The position numbers and the translations under genes are program-made. The notes below the pieces were generated by a model. The model was not told the origin of the DNA. It was given only the letters and a program-made list of their open reading frames with translations, and ran no database searches. DNA of 42,432 nucleotides from Pseudomonas sp. GM84 (GTDB lineage Bacteria > Pseudomonadota > Gammaproteobacteria > Pseudomonadales > Pseudomonadaceae): assembly GCF_000282535.1 (NCBI RefSeq), contig NZ_AKJC01000167.1:1-42432 (forward strand), given 5' to 3'. Of this stretch, positions 9,264 through 17,246 are shown in pieces. Position 1 is the first letter of the stretch. The number at the start of each line of letters is the position of its first letter.

Positions 9264-9294
9264 GCCTGCGCCGCTCAAAAAAGCGAGCGCAGGC
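9264..9294 (-). terminator. GC-rich hairpin after wbpM copy 1 (possible terminator)
   Basis: A 12-bp stem with one bulged base (9264-9275 with 9282-9294) begins 12 bp after the wbpM stop codon. On the minus strand the loop is T-rich but no T-run follows the stem, so it is not a textbook intrinsic terminator. Its position right after the last O-antigen gene suggests partial termination or mRNA 3'-end protection. Confidence 0.45.
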
Positions 9295-9306
9295 TGCATC
9301 AATTAC

Positions 9307-11319
9307 TCAAGGTTCAAGGCGACGCTGTTGGTAGATCCAGTCGACGATCTCACCCTCAGGCGCATAACCGATCACCGTTTCGCGCAGCAGTTGCCGTACC
9401 CGCACGAAGTCGTCGCTGGACGCCGCAGCCAGCAACTGCTGTAAAGCATCCTTGAGCGAGTCCCATGGCAGGTAGTCTTCGTTGGCACTCATGATCATGG
9501 GGTGGCGTGTGGCGAGCACGTTGTCGCCGATCAGCAGCTCTTCGTAGAGTTTTTCGCCTGGGCGCAAACCTGTGAACTCGATGGTGATATCCCCCATCGG
9601 ATTGCGCTCGTTTCGCACACTGAAGCCGGACAGGTGAATCATCTTCTCCGCCAGTTCGACAATACGCACCGGCTCACCCATGTCGAGTACGAACACGTCA
9701 CCGCCCTTGCCCATCGAGCCGGCCTGAATCACCAGCTGAGCCGCTTCGGGAATGGTCATGAAATAACGCGTGATCTTCGGGTGGGTGACGGTCAGCGGCC
9801 CACCGGCCTTGATCTGCTTGTGGAACAGCGGGATCACCGACCCGGACGAGCCCAGCACGTTACCGAAGCGCACCATGGTGAAGCGGGTCTTGTTGACCTG
9901 CGACACGTTGCCACCATCGCCGAACAACACTGGCGCCAGTTCCTGGCTAAGGGCTTGCAGGGTCATCTCCGCCAGCCGCTTGGTACTGCCCATCACGTTG
10001 GTCGGTCGTACTGCCTTGTCGGTGGAAATCAGCACGAAGTTGGCAACGCCGGCCTGCAGGGCTGCCTGCGCCGTGTGCAAAGTACCGATGACGTTGTTCA
10101 GCAGCCCTTCGGCAATGTTGTGCTCGACCATTGGCACGTGCTTGTAGGCTGCCGCGTGATAGACGGTATCAACTCGCCAGGTTTTCATGATGTCGAGCAT
10201 CTGCGACTGGTTGCGCACCGAGCCCAAGATCGGGATCAGACTGACCGACAACGACTCACGGGCGATACGCTGGTCCAGCTCCGAGAAGATGCTGTAAAGG
10301 TTGAACTCGCTGTGATCGAACAGCAGCAACGTTCTGGGCAACTGCCCAATCATCTGACGGCAGAGCTCGGAACCGATCGAGCCGCCCGCGCCGGTGACCA
10401 GCACCACCTGATCGACAATGCAACGCTCCAGCAGGTCGCTTTGTGCAGGCACGGCGTCACGGCCCAGCAAGTCGGCAATGTCGACCTCCTGGATGTCGTC
10501 GACCTTGACCTTGCCACTGGCCAGGTCCATGAAGCCAGGCACACTGCGCACATGCAGCGGGAAGCCTTCGAGGAACGTCAGGATCTCCCTTCGACGCGCA
10601 CGGGTGGCAGACGGGATCGCCAGCAGAATCTCCTGGGCACCGGTCACTTCGATCAGCCGTTGCAGTTGATCGGGGTGATACACCTGCAAGCCTGCAATGA
10701 CACGATCAGTGATACTGGCATCGTCATCAATGAACGCGACGGGACGCATGGCCTTGTCCATGCGCAGGGCGGCCACCAGCTGATTACCCGCAGCACCAGC
10801 GCCGTAGACAGCGACCTTCGGCAGGCCGTCTTCACGACTGGCAAATGGCACGTGCTGGACGGCAGCAGTGAACCAGTCGCCCAGGAAGTATTGACGCATG
10901 GCCAGACGCAACCCGCCAACCATGATCAAGCTTAACCACCAGTAATTGAAGGTGATCGACCGGGGTACGACGGCCTGGTGGCTGCCCACCCAATAGATGA
11001 TGACACCAAGGATCAACGCCGAGAGGGTAACCGCCTTGATGATCGCGATCAGGGCGTCGTTGCCAAAGTACCTCATTACTGCCCGATAGAGCCCAAAACG
11101 TATGAACAACGGGATGGCCACAACTGGAGCACACAAGAACAGCCACGTATGCTCGAGCAACGGGTTGACCAGATCTTCTATCCCCAGCCTGACCACGAAG
11201 GCCATCCACAAAGCGCACCAAACCAGACCGACGTCAGTGACTACCTGCAGCAAGCGTTTCTGCCCGCGCGGCAGCTTCTGCAATCGTTCTCGAATGCTGT
11301 TGCCGACCCAGTTCCCCAT
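9307..11319 (-). CDS. wbpM: WbpM copy 1, membrane nucleotide-sugar 4,6-dehydratase
   Basis: Inner-membrane UDP-GlcNAc 4,6-dehydratase of the WbpM/PglF/CapD class; it makes the UDP-4-keto-6-deoxy sugar from which QuiNAc, bacillosamine or FucNAc derivatives are built. Four hydrophobic segments lie in the first ~150 residues. A first Rossmann motif (VYGAGAAGNQ) belongs to the regulatory half and a second (VTGAGGSIGSE) to the catalytic half. The catalytic region reads ISTDKAVRPTNVMGSTKR, with Met in place of the usual SDR Tyr, a hallmark of WbpM. I chose the ATG at 11319 (670 aa, close to the 665 aa of P. aeruginosa WbpM) with a G-rich stretch upstream; a GTG at 11337 is also open but has no ribosome site. 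It is the last O-antigen gene, and a close paralogue sits directly upstream. Confidence 0.93.
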   Translation of the reverse strand: MGNWVGNSIRERLQKLPRGQKRLLQVVTDVGLVWCALWMAFVVRLGIEDLVNPLLEHTWLFLCAPVVAIPLFIRFGLYRAVMRYFGNDALIAIIKAVTLSALILGVIIYWVGSHQAVVPRSITFNYWWLSLIMVGGLRLAMRQYFLGDWFTAAVQHVPFASREDGLPKVAVYGAGAAGNQLVAALRMDKAMRPVAFIDDDASITDRVIAGLQVYHPDQLQRLIEVTGAQEILLAIPSATRARRREILTFLEGFPLHVRSVPGFMDLASGKVKVDDIQEVDIADLLGRDAVPAQSDLLERCIVDQVVLVTGAGGSIGSELCRQMIGQLPRTLLLFDHSEFNLYSIFSELDQRIARESLSVSLIPILGSVRNQSQMLDIMKTWRVDTVYHAAAYKHVPMVEHNIAEGLLNNVIGTLHTAQAALQAGVANFVLISTDKAVRPTNVMGSTKRLAEMTLQALSQELAPVLFGDGGNVSQVNKTRFTMVRFGNVLGSSGSVIPLFHKQIKAGGPLTVTHPKITRYFMTIPEAAQLVIQAGSMGKGGDVFVLDMGEPVRIVELAEKMIHLSGFSVRNERNPMGDITIEFTGLRPGEKLYEELLIGDNVLATRHPMIMSANEDYLPWDSLKDALQQLLAAASSDDFVRVRQLLRETVIGYAPEGEIVDWIYQQRRLEP

Positions 11320-11445
11320 AACGCCCCCATCTACCACATTATTGTTGTAACTCTAGACGCGGTATCCGGCGTTGATCCACGGGATCGTCTACACGCGAAA
11401 AGGGCTGCGTCCGTTGCATCATGTAGCAGCCAGTGCATTGGTATG

Positions 11446-13446
11446 TCAGGGTTTCAGACGACGTTGAAGATGCATGAAATCGACAATTTCACCCTGCGGG
11501 ACATAGCCGGCCACGGTTTCACGCAGGATCTGCCGGATCGTCACGTAGTCATCCGTTTCGATCGCTGCGAGTAACGCCGTCAGCCTTTGCTTCATGATGT
11601 CCCAAGGCAAATAATCTTCTTGCGCACTCATGATCATCGGATGACGCGTGGCGATCACATCGTCACCAATCAGAAGTTCCTCATAGAGTTTCTCACCCGG
11701 TCGCAGGCCGCTGAATTCGATGGTGATATCGCCATGCGGGTTTCGTTCGGACCGCACACTGAGGCCAGACAGATGAATCATCTTCTCGGCGAGCTCGACA
11801 ATTTTGACCGGCTCACCCATGTCCAGTACGAATACATCGCCGCCCTGCCCCATGGAACCGGCCTGGATCACCAGCTGGGCAGCCTCGGGAATCGTCATGA
11901 AGTAACGCGTGATCTTCGGGTGCGTGACCGTCACTGGGCCACCGGCTTGGATCTGCTTGTGGAACAACGGGATTACAGAACCTGAAGAACCCAGCACATT
12001 GCCGAACCGCACCATGGTAAACCGCGTGCGATTGACCCGAGACACATTACCTTCGTCTTCGCCAAAAAGCACAGGCGCCGCTTCGTGACTCAAGGCTTGC
12101 AGCGCGAGTTCGGCCAGGCGCTTGGTGCTACCCATCACGTTTGTCGGGCGTACGGCCTTGTCTGTCGAGATAAGAACAAAATTGGCAACACCTGCCTGCA
12201 ATGCAGCCTGCGCCGTATTGAGGGTGCCGATGACATTGTTCAGCACACCCTCGGCAATATTGTGCTCGACCATCGGAACATGCTTGTAGGCAGCGGCGTG
12301 ATACACCGTATCAACCTTCCAGCTGTGCAGCACATCCAGCAGCAACCTGGGATTACGCACCGAACCGAGAATTGGCAATAACCGCGTGGTCAAGCCTTCG
12401 CGCGTTATACGCTGCTCCAGCTCCGATTGAATGCTGTAGAGGTTGAACTCACTGTGCTCGAACATCAGCAAGGTCTTCGGCGACAGACTCATGATCTGCC
12501 TGCACAGCTCGGAGCCTATCGAGCCGCCTGCCCCGGTGACCAATACCGTCTGCCCTGTGATGCAGCGCTCCAGTAGATCTTCCTGTGCCGGCACTGCATC
12601 TCGGCCCAGCAAGTCGGCAATACCAACCTCCTGGATGTCATCCACCTTGACCCGGCCACTGGCCAGGTCCATGAACCCTGGGATACTGCGCACATGCAGC
12701 GGAAATGACTCAAGACAGGTCAGGATTTCCCGGCGCCGGGTCCTGCTGGCAGAAGGAATGGCCAACAGAATCTCATGCGCCCCGGTAACATCCAGCATTT
12801 TCTCGATATGCTCTGGCTTGTAGACCTGCAAGCCAGAGATCACCCTGTCAGCAATGCTGTCGTCATCGTCAATGAATGCCACCGGGCGCATCACCTTGCC
12901 CATCCGAAGCGCCGCCACGAGCTGGTTGCCGGCGGCACCCGCGCCGTAGACTGCAACCCGGGGCAGGCCGTCCTGCCGGCTGGCGAATGGCACATGTTGC
13001 GCCGCAGTGAACCAGTCGCCGAGAAAGTACTGACGCATCGCCAGGCGTAGCCCGCCCACCATGATCAGGCTAAGCCACCAGTAGTTGAAAATGACCGACC
13101 TTGGCACCAGGCGTTCATGGTTGCTGTACCAATACACCACAAGCCCCAATATCAACGCAGACAAGCTGACCGCCTTGATGATTGCGATCAGGGCTTCGTT
13201 GCCAAAGTAGCGCATGACCGCCCGGTACATGCCGAATCGAACGAACAGCGGAATGGAAACGGCAGGAGCCGCGACAAACAGCCATGCATGCTCAAGAACC
13301 GGGTTGGCCAGTTCATCGATACCCAGCCTGACCAGGAAAGCCAGCCACAGGGCTGCCCACACCAGCAGGATGTCTGCTACTACCTGAACAAGGCGCTTGT
13401 GACGCCTTGGCAATGCCAGCAACCAGGCGCGCAGTCTATTCGTCAT
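11446..13446 (-). CDS. wbpM: WbpM copy 2, membrane nucleotide-sugar 4,6-dehydratase (PglF-like role)
   Basis: Second full-length WbpM/PglF-type dehydratase, collinear with copy 1 over the whole length and identical at roughly four of five positions by eye. Motifs are intact: N-terminal membrane segments, VYGAGAAGNQ, VTGAGGSIGSE, and the catalytic ISTDKAVRPTNVMGSTKR with Met replacing Tyr. The ATG at 13446 has GGAAGAG 5 nt upstream and gives 666 aa; an open frame extends to 13473 but without a better start. It follows the PglE-like aminotransferase by 46 bp and completes a PglF-E-D-C set, so it is the better candidate to supply the bacillosamine-type branch. About 126 bp separate it from copy 1. 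Differences cluster in membrane segments, the C-terminus and surface positions, and neither copy looks decayed. Confidence 0.93.
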   Translation of the reverse strand: MTNRLRAWLLALPRRHKRLVQVVADILLVWAALWLAFLVRLGIDELANPVLEHAWLFVAAPAVSIPLFVRFGMYRAVMRYFGNEALIAIIKAVSLSALILGLVVYWYSNHERLVPRSVIFNYWWLSLIMVGGLRLAMRQYFLGDWFTAAQHVPFASRQDGLPRVAVYGAGAAGNQLVAALRMGKVMRPVAFIDDDDSIADRVISGLQVYKPEHIEKMLDVTGAHEILLAIPSASRTRRREILTCLESFPLHVRSIPGFMDLASGRVKVDDIQEVGIADLLGRDAVPAQEDLLERCITGQTVLVTGAGGSIGSELCRQIMSLSPKTLLMFEHSEFNLYSIQSELEQRITREGLTTRLLPILGSVRNPRLLLDVLHSWKVDTVYHAAAYKHVPMVEHNIAEGVLNNVIGTLNTAQAALQAGVANFVLISTDKAVRPTNVMGSTKRLAELALQALSHEAAPVLFGEDEGNVSRVNRTRFTMVRFGNVLGSSGSVIPLFHKQIQAGGPVTVTHPKITRYFMTIPEAAQLVIQAGSMGQGGDVFVLDMGEPVKIVELAEKMIHLSGLSVRSERNPHGDITIEFSGLRPGEKLYEELLIGDDVIATRHPMIMSAQEDYLPWDIMKQRLTALLAAIETDDYVTIRQILRETVAGYVPQGEIVDFMHLQRRLKP

Positions 13447-13492
13447 GCTTGCTCTTCCATGCCATTTCTCCACAAAGCCCTGTTGCAGAGCG

Positions 13493-14668
13493 TTACGCCG
13501 CTGCCAACGCCATCACGTCTTTCAGTGCCTGGCAGGTTTTTTCGATTTCCGCAGCACTCAAGGTCGGATGCACCAGGAACATCAGGCTGGTTTCCCCCAG
13601 CTCCCTGGCAACACTCAGATGCGGCTCTGGGCGCCAGTGGGTGCCATCAAATGCTTTTTCCAGATAGACCTCCGAACAAGAGCCGGAGAAGCAGGGTACA
13701 TCGCGCTCCATGATCGCTCCCAGTATACGGTCACGCGACCATTCCGGGCGTAGTGCACCAGGCTCGACAAAAACGTAGCACTTGTAGGCTGCATGCCCGA
13801 TGCCCTGCCCTGGAACAGGTACGCGCAAGCCCTTGAGCTCTTTCGCACATTCCCAGATCTTTCCGGCATTGGCCATGCGTGCCTTGCTCCAGTCAGGCAT
13901 GCGCCGCAGCTGAATCCGGCCGATAACCCCTTGGACCTCCATCATGCGCCAGTTGGTGCCAAAGCTTTCGTGCAACCAGCGGAAACCGGGGGCATGCTCG
14001 CGCTGATAAACCGCTTCCCAACTTTTCCCATGATCCTTGAAGGCCCACATTTTTGCCCAAAGCTCACGGTCGTTGGTAGTGACCATGCCGCCTTCGCCGC
14101 CGGTCGTCATGATCTTGTCCTGACAGAACGACCAGGCGCCGACGTGGCCAATAGAGCCGACAGAACGCCCCTTGTAAGTTGCACCGTGCGCCTGCGCACA
14201 ATCCTCGATCACTTTCAGGTCATGCTGGGCCGCCAATGCCATGATGGGGTCCATGTCGCATGGCCAACCGGCGAGGTGCACACAGATCACGGCCCGGGTA
14301 CGCGGCGTCAGGACAGCGCGGATGGTTTCGGCAGTGATATTTTGCGTATCCCTGTCGACTTCTGCAAAAACCGGAATCGCACCGGCGTTGACGATACTGG
14401 ACACCGAGGCGAGGAAAGTCCGCGGCGTGACGACCACCTCGTCACCCTTGCCAATACCCAACGCGTTCAACGCCAGGTCCAGCGCAACGGTACCGTTGGC
14501 AAGCGCTACCGCATGGGCGGTACCGGCCCAGGCAGCGAACTCCTGCTCGAACTGGCGGCATTCCTGGCCTGTCCAGTAATTGACCTTGTTGGACAGCACA
14601 ACATCGCGAACTGCATTGGCCTCTTCATCGGTGAATGATGGCCAGGGGGCAAAAGAAGTATTCAACAC
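13493..14668 (-). CDS. DegT/DnrJ/EryC1-family sugar aminotransferase (PglE-like)
   Basis: PLP-dependent aminotransferase acting on nucleotide-linked keto sugars. K185 in SFCQDKIMTTGGEGG is the PLP lysine, and D156 in VIEDCAQAHGATY is the cofactor aspartate. Length (391 aa) is normal for the family. It lies between a PglD-like acetyltransferase and a WbpM dehydratase, so the expected reaction is conversion of UDP-2-acetamido-4-keto-2,6-dideoxyglucose to the 4-amino sugar, as PglE does in bacillosamine synthesis. Its ATG is 89 bp from the acetyltransferase stop. It is distinct from the second aminotransferase at 27662 (WbpE), which works on a 3-keto sugar. The exact stereochemistry at C4 (gluco or galacto) cannot be read from the sequence. 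Confidence 0.85.
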   Translation of the reverse strand: MLNTSFAPWPSFTDEEANAVRDVVLSNKVNYWTGQECRQFEQEFAAWAGTAHAVALANGTVALDLALNALGIGKGDEVVVTPRTFLASVSSIVNAGAIPVFAEVDRDTQNITAETIRAVLTPRTRAVICVHLAGWPCDMDPIMALAAQHDLKVIEDCAQAHGATYKGRSVGSIGHVGAWSFCQDKIMTTGGEGGMVTTNDRELWAKMWAFKDHGKSWEAVYQREHAPGFRWLHESFGTNWRMMEVQGVIGRIQLRRMPDWSKARMANAGKIWECAKELKGLRVPVPGQGIGHAAYKCYVFVEPGALRPEWSRDRILGAIMERDVPCFSGSCSEVYLEKAFDGTHWRPEPHLSVARELGETSLMFLVHPTLSAAEIEKTCQALKDVMALAAA

Positions 14669-14702
14669 AGTGATCTACTCGCTATCCAGAATTTTCGACA
14701 AT

Positions 14703-14724
14703 GCTGGCGACTCGCTGCGCCAGC
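14703..14724. other. Intergenic hairpin between the PglD-like and PglE-like genes
   Basis: GCTGGCG (14703-14709) and CGCCAGC (14718-14724) form a perfect 7-bp stem with an 8-nt loop in the 89-bp gap. It lacks a T-run on either strand, so full termination is unlikely. It could lower expression of the downstream genes or stabilise mRNA. Confidence 0.35.
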
Positions 14725-14757
14725 CATAAATGCTTGGTTCAATAACGCTAATCGCGG

Positions 14758-15381
14758 TCATTTGCCAATTGCTCGTGCTGGAACCCCAACAACCGTCAGG
14801 TCATTTGCAACTGCCGAAACCACTACAGCCCCAGCGCCGACGGTGACACGCGCGCCGATGCAGGTCAGTTGACGCACGCTGGCGCCAATGCCGACCCAGC
14901 TTTCGTCGCCGACCTGAACCTGGCCTGCCAGACGCGCGCCAGGGCTGACATGAACAAACGCCCCAAGGCTGCAATCGTGATCGACACTGCAGCCGGTATT
15001 GAGGATGGCACCATCACCGATCTCGCAAAACGGGTTAATCACGGCGGTGGCAAACACTACGCTGCCTGCGCCCAGATGCGCGTGCTTGCTGACTACGGCA
15101 GCAGGGTGAATGATGGTTGCCATCACAGCGCCAGCTTGCACGAGCTGCTGCTGTTTGGCGCGGCGGATGGCATTGTTGCCAATCGCCACGATCACGCCGT
15201 CATAAGTATCCACTGCAGCAAGCAACTGCGCACTGTCCCCGACAATCGACCACACCCCACACACCTTGCGCTCAGGCAAGCCATCATCGAAGAAGTCGAT
15301 GTGCTCCCAGCCGCACAACGCTGCAGCATCGGCCACTACCTTTCCGTGACCGCTAGCCCCCAGAATCGCCAGCCGGTTCAT
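14758..15381 (-). CDS. PglD-like sugar N-acetyltransferase (NeuD/PglD family)
   Basis: Two-domain acetyltransferase: an N-terminal Rossmann-like domain (LGASGHGKVVADAA, about 5-80) and a C-terminal left-handed beta-helix of hexapeptide repeats (about 85-205). H135 in SVDHDC is at the position of the catalytic base of PglD. Length (207 aa) matches the family. Its start overlaps the stop of the upstream PglC-like gene by 4 bp, so the two are translationally coupled. Probable role: acetyl-CoA-dependent N-acetylation of the UDP-4-amino sugar made by the downstream aminotransferase, giving UDP-N,N'-diacetylbacillosamine or an isomer. A NeuD-like O-acetylation of sialic-type sugar is less likely, since no neuA/B/C or pseudaminic genes are present. 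Confidence 0.85.
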   Translation of the reverse strand: MNRLAILGASGHGKVVADAAALCGWEHIDFFDDGLPERKVCGVWSIVGDSAQLLAAVDTYDGVIVAIGNNAIRRAKQQQLVQAGAVMATIIHPAAVVSKHAHLGAGSVVFATAVINPFCEIGDGAILNTGCSVDHDCSLGAFVHVSPGARLAGQVQVGDESWVGIGASVRQLTCIGARVTVGAGAVVVSAVANDLTVVGVPARAIGK

Positions 15382-15974
15382 TTTCGCGAACCGGTAAATT
15401 TGGACATGGTGACCTCGCCCTGCGCACTGATACCGTCCCGTACGATGACTTTTTTTACCGTAAGGAAGATGATTCTGAGGTCCAGCCAGAACGAGCGGTT
15501 ATCCACATACCAGACGTCCAGCTTGAACTTCTCCTCCCAGCTCAATGCGTTGCGACCATTGATCTGCGCCCATCCAGTAACGCCTGGGCGTACATCGTGA
15601 CGCCGGCGCTGCTCGTGGTCATACAACGGCAGGTACTCCATCAGCAACGGGCGCGGGCCGACCAGGCTCATATCGCCTTTTACGACATTCCACAATTCGG
15701 GCAGCTCATCGAGACTGCTCGAACGCAAGAAGCTACCGAAGCGGGTCATGCGCTGGGCGTCGGGTAGCGGGTTGCCCCGGCTATCGACCGCATCGAGCAT
15801 CGTCCGGAACTTGATCATCTCGAAAGGCTTGCCATGCATACCGGGGCGTACCTGACGGAACAATACCGGTGAGCCAATCTTGCGCCGGATCATTATCGCC
15901 ACGATGACGATGACGGGCGACAGTACTATCAGGCCTGCCATCGCGGCCACCACATCGAACAATCGTTTCAACAT
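15378..15974 (-). CDS. PglC-like monotopic phosphoglycosyltransferase (initiating sugar-phosphate transferase)
   Basis: Small bacterial sugar transferase (198 aa) that moves a sugar phosphate from UDP-sugar to undecaprenyl phosphate at the inner membrane. One hydrophobic N-terminal re-entrant helix (about 5-30), the KFRTM motif, the catalytic Asp-Glu pair D89-E90 in SSLDELPEL, and the GDMSLVGPRPLL and RPGVTGWAQINGRN motifs are all present. Size matches the minimal PglC-type catalytic core rather than the long WbaP/WcaJ type with extra membrane helices. It sits in front of PglD-, PglE- and PglF-like genes, so the likely substrate is a UDP-diacetamido-trideoxyhexose. It would start the O-unit; no WecA/WbpL-type gene is seen in this window. 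Confidence 0.88.
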   Translation of the reverse strand: MLKRLFDVVAAMAGLIVLSPVIVIVAIMIRRKIGSPVLFRQVRPGMHGKPFEMIKFRTMLDAVDSRGNPLPDAQRMTRFGSFLRSSSLDELPELWNVVKGDMSLVGPRPLLMEYLPLYDHEQRRRHDVRPGVTGWAQINGRNALSWEEKFKLDVWYVDNRSFWLDLRIIFLTVKKVIVRDGISAQGEVTMSKFTGSRK

Positions 15975-16019
15975 CTCAATACCTAACCAAATTCATCGGC
16001 ACTACCAGACGTTGCACCA

Positions 16020-17240
16020 TTACTTGCCCAAACGCCTGAAATGTTCGCCAAAGCGTTGTACACCCACTTTCAAGGAAAGCTTCTGACGATAAAAATCCGC
16101 GCCTCTCTGGCCCATTTGAGCCCTCATCTGATCAGTCAGCAAACTGAGCTCGATGCAGGCATCCGCCAGCGCTTGAGGGTTTTGCGGCTCAGCTATCACG
16201 CCGCAGTCGGCGTCGCCCACCAATTGCGCCGCGTCACCTTCCACTGCCATGATCAACGGTTTGCCGGCAGCCATGTAAGCTTGAGTCTTGGACGGTATGG
16301 TAATGGTGAAAAGCGGGTCTTTCTTCAGGTGTACCATCAACGCGTCAGCACTCGCCAGGTAGGCCCCAACCTCTGCCATGGGTACGCCCGGTAAAAAAAT
16401 CACGTTGTCGAGCTGCCTTTGCTGCGCAACAGCCTGAAGACGCGAAACTTCAACGCCGCCGCCCAGAAAGACCAGCGATACATTGGCCGCTCTTTGCTTG
16501 AGAATCGCTGCCGCGTCGATCAGCGCATCAAGCGCTTGCGCCTTGCCCATGTTGCCGGCGAACAACACCCGGAAGGTGTCGCTACCCGGGAAGTTGTCAG
16601 GCTTGCCTGCATCCGTGGTACATACCATGTCCTCGGCGCACCAGTTGTAAATCACATCGATCTTTCCCGCCGGGACATCACGCTCGATGAGCAACCGTCT
16701 GAACCCAGGCGAAAGCACCACGATCTGGTCAACACGGCGGTAAACCCAGTCGCATACCCGACTCACCAGCCGCAGTGCCTTCTCGTTGGAAAACATGCCA
16801 GTAGCCTTCAAGGTATCCGGCCACATGTCCTGGATGTCATACACCACTGGCACTCTACGAAACATCCGTATGAGAGCTGCCGACATGCCGACCGTCAACG
16901 GCGGGTGGTAGGCATAGATGACGTCCGGTTTGCGTGCACCGAACAACCCATAGAACAGGCTGGTCGCAGCAAAGCTTACATAGTTGAGTACACGCCCGAT
17001 GCCGCTCTGCCCATGGCTGGGATAGAGCGGCACGCGCGTCACGTTGACGCCATCGATCACTTCACGCTGTATGAGCTTGACCTTGTATCCCGAGTACAAC
17101 TTACCGCCAGGGTAATTGGGGAAGCCGGTAACGACTTCCACTTCAAAACCTTGAGCAACCAGTTCACGGGCAAACACCAACCCCTTGAACGTTGGCTCCG
17201 GGTCAAACCATTGAGTGAGCAGTAGAATGCGCGTGGCCAT
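16020..17240 (-). CDS. wbuB: GT4 glycosyltransferase, WbuB/WbjE-like, probable L-FucNAc transferase
   Basis: GT-B fold glycosyltransferase of family 4, 406 aa, cytoplasmic face of the inner membrane. It has the N-terminal acceptor half with LTQWFDPEPTFKG and YDIQDMWPDTL, and the C-terminal donor half with FAGNMGKAQALD and PSKTQAYMAAGKPLI. These match WbuB-type enzymes that follow wbjBCD/fnlABC in several O-antigen loci. Its ATG lies only 6 bp after the wbjD stop, and the FucNAc pathway genes lie immediately upstream, so transfer of L-FucNAc (or FucNAm) is the most likely activity. The acceptor is unknown, possibly the PglC-loaded first sugar. Confidence 0.82.
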   Translation of the reverse strand: MATRILLLTQWFDPEPTFKGLVFARELVAQGFEVEVVTGFPNYPGGKLYSGYKVKLIQREVIDGVNVTRVPLYPSHGQSGIGRVLNYVSFAATSLFYGLFGARKPDVIYAYHPPLTVGMSAALIRMFRRVPVVYDIQDMWPDTLKATGMFSNEKALRLVSRVCDWVYRRVDQIVVLSPGFRRLLIERDVPAGKIDVIYNWCAEDMVCTTDAGKPDNFPGSDTFRVLFAGNMGKAQALDALIDAAAILKQRAANVSLVFLGGGVEVSRLQAVAQQRQLDNVIFLPGVPMAEVGAYLASADALMVHLKKDPLFTITIPSKTQAYMAAGKPLIMAVEGDAAQLVGDADCGVIAEPQNPQALADACIELSLLTDQMRAQMGQRGADFYRQKLSLKVGVQRFGEHFRRLGK

Positions 17241-17246
17241 GGCAGA

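Larger units (their letters stand above)
8997..9306. other. Gene-free stretch between wbpM copy 1 and the PKS
   Basis: About 310 bp separate the wbpM stop from the PKS start, far more than most gaps in the O-antigen operon. I see no coding region, but two inverted repeats (9220-9238 and 9264-9294) and a run of seven G at about 9197-9203. I could not identify a convincing sigma-70 or sigma-54 promoter on the minus strand, although a promoter for the PKS pair would be expected here. Confidence 0.6.
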
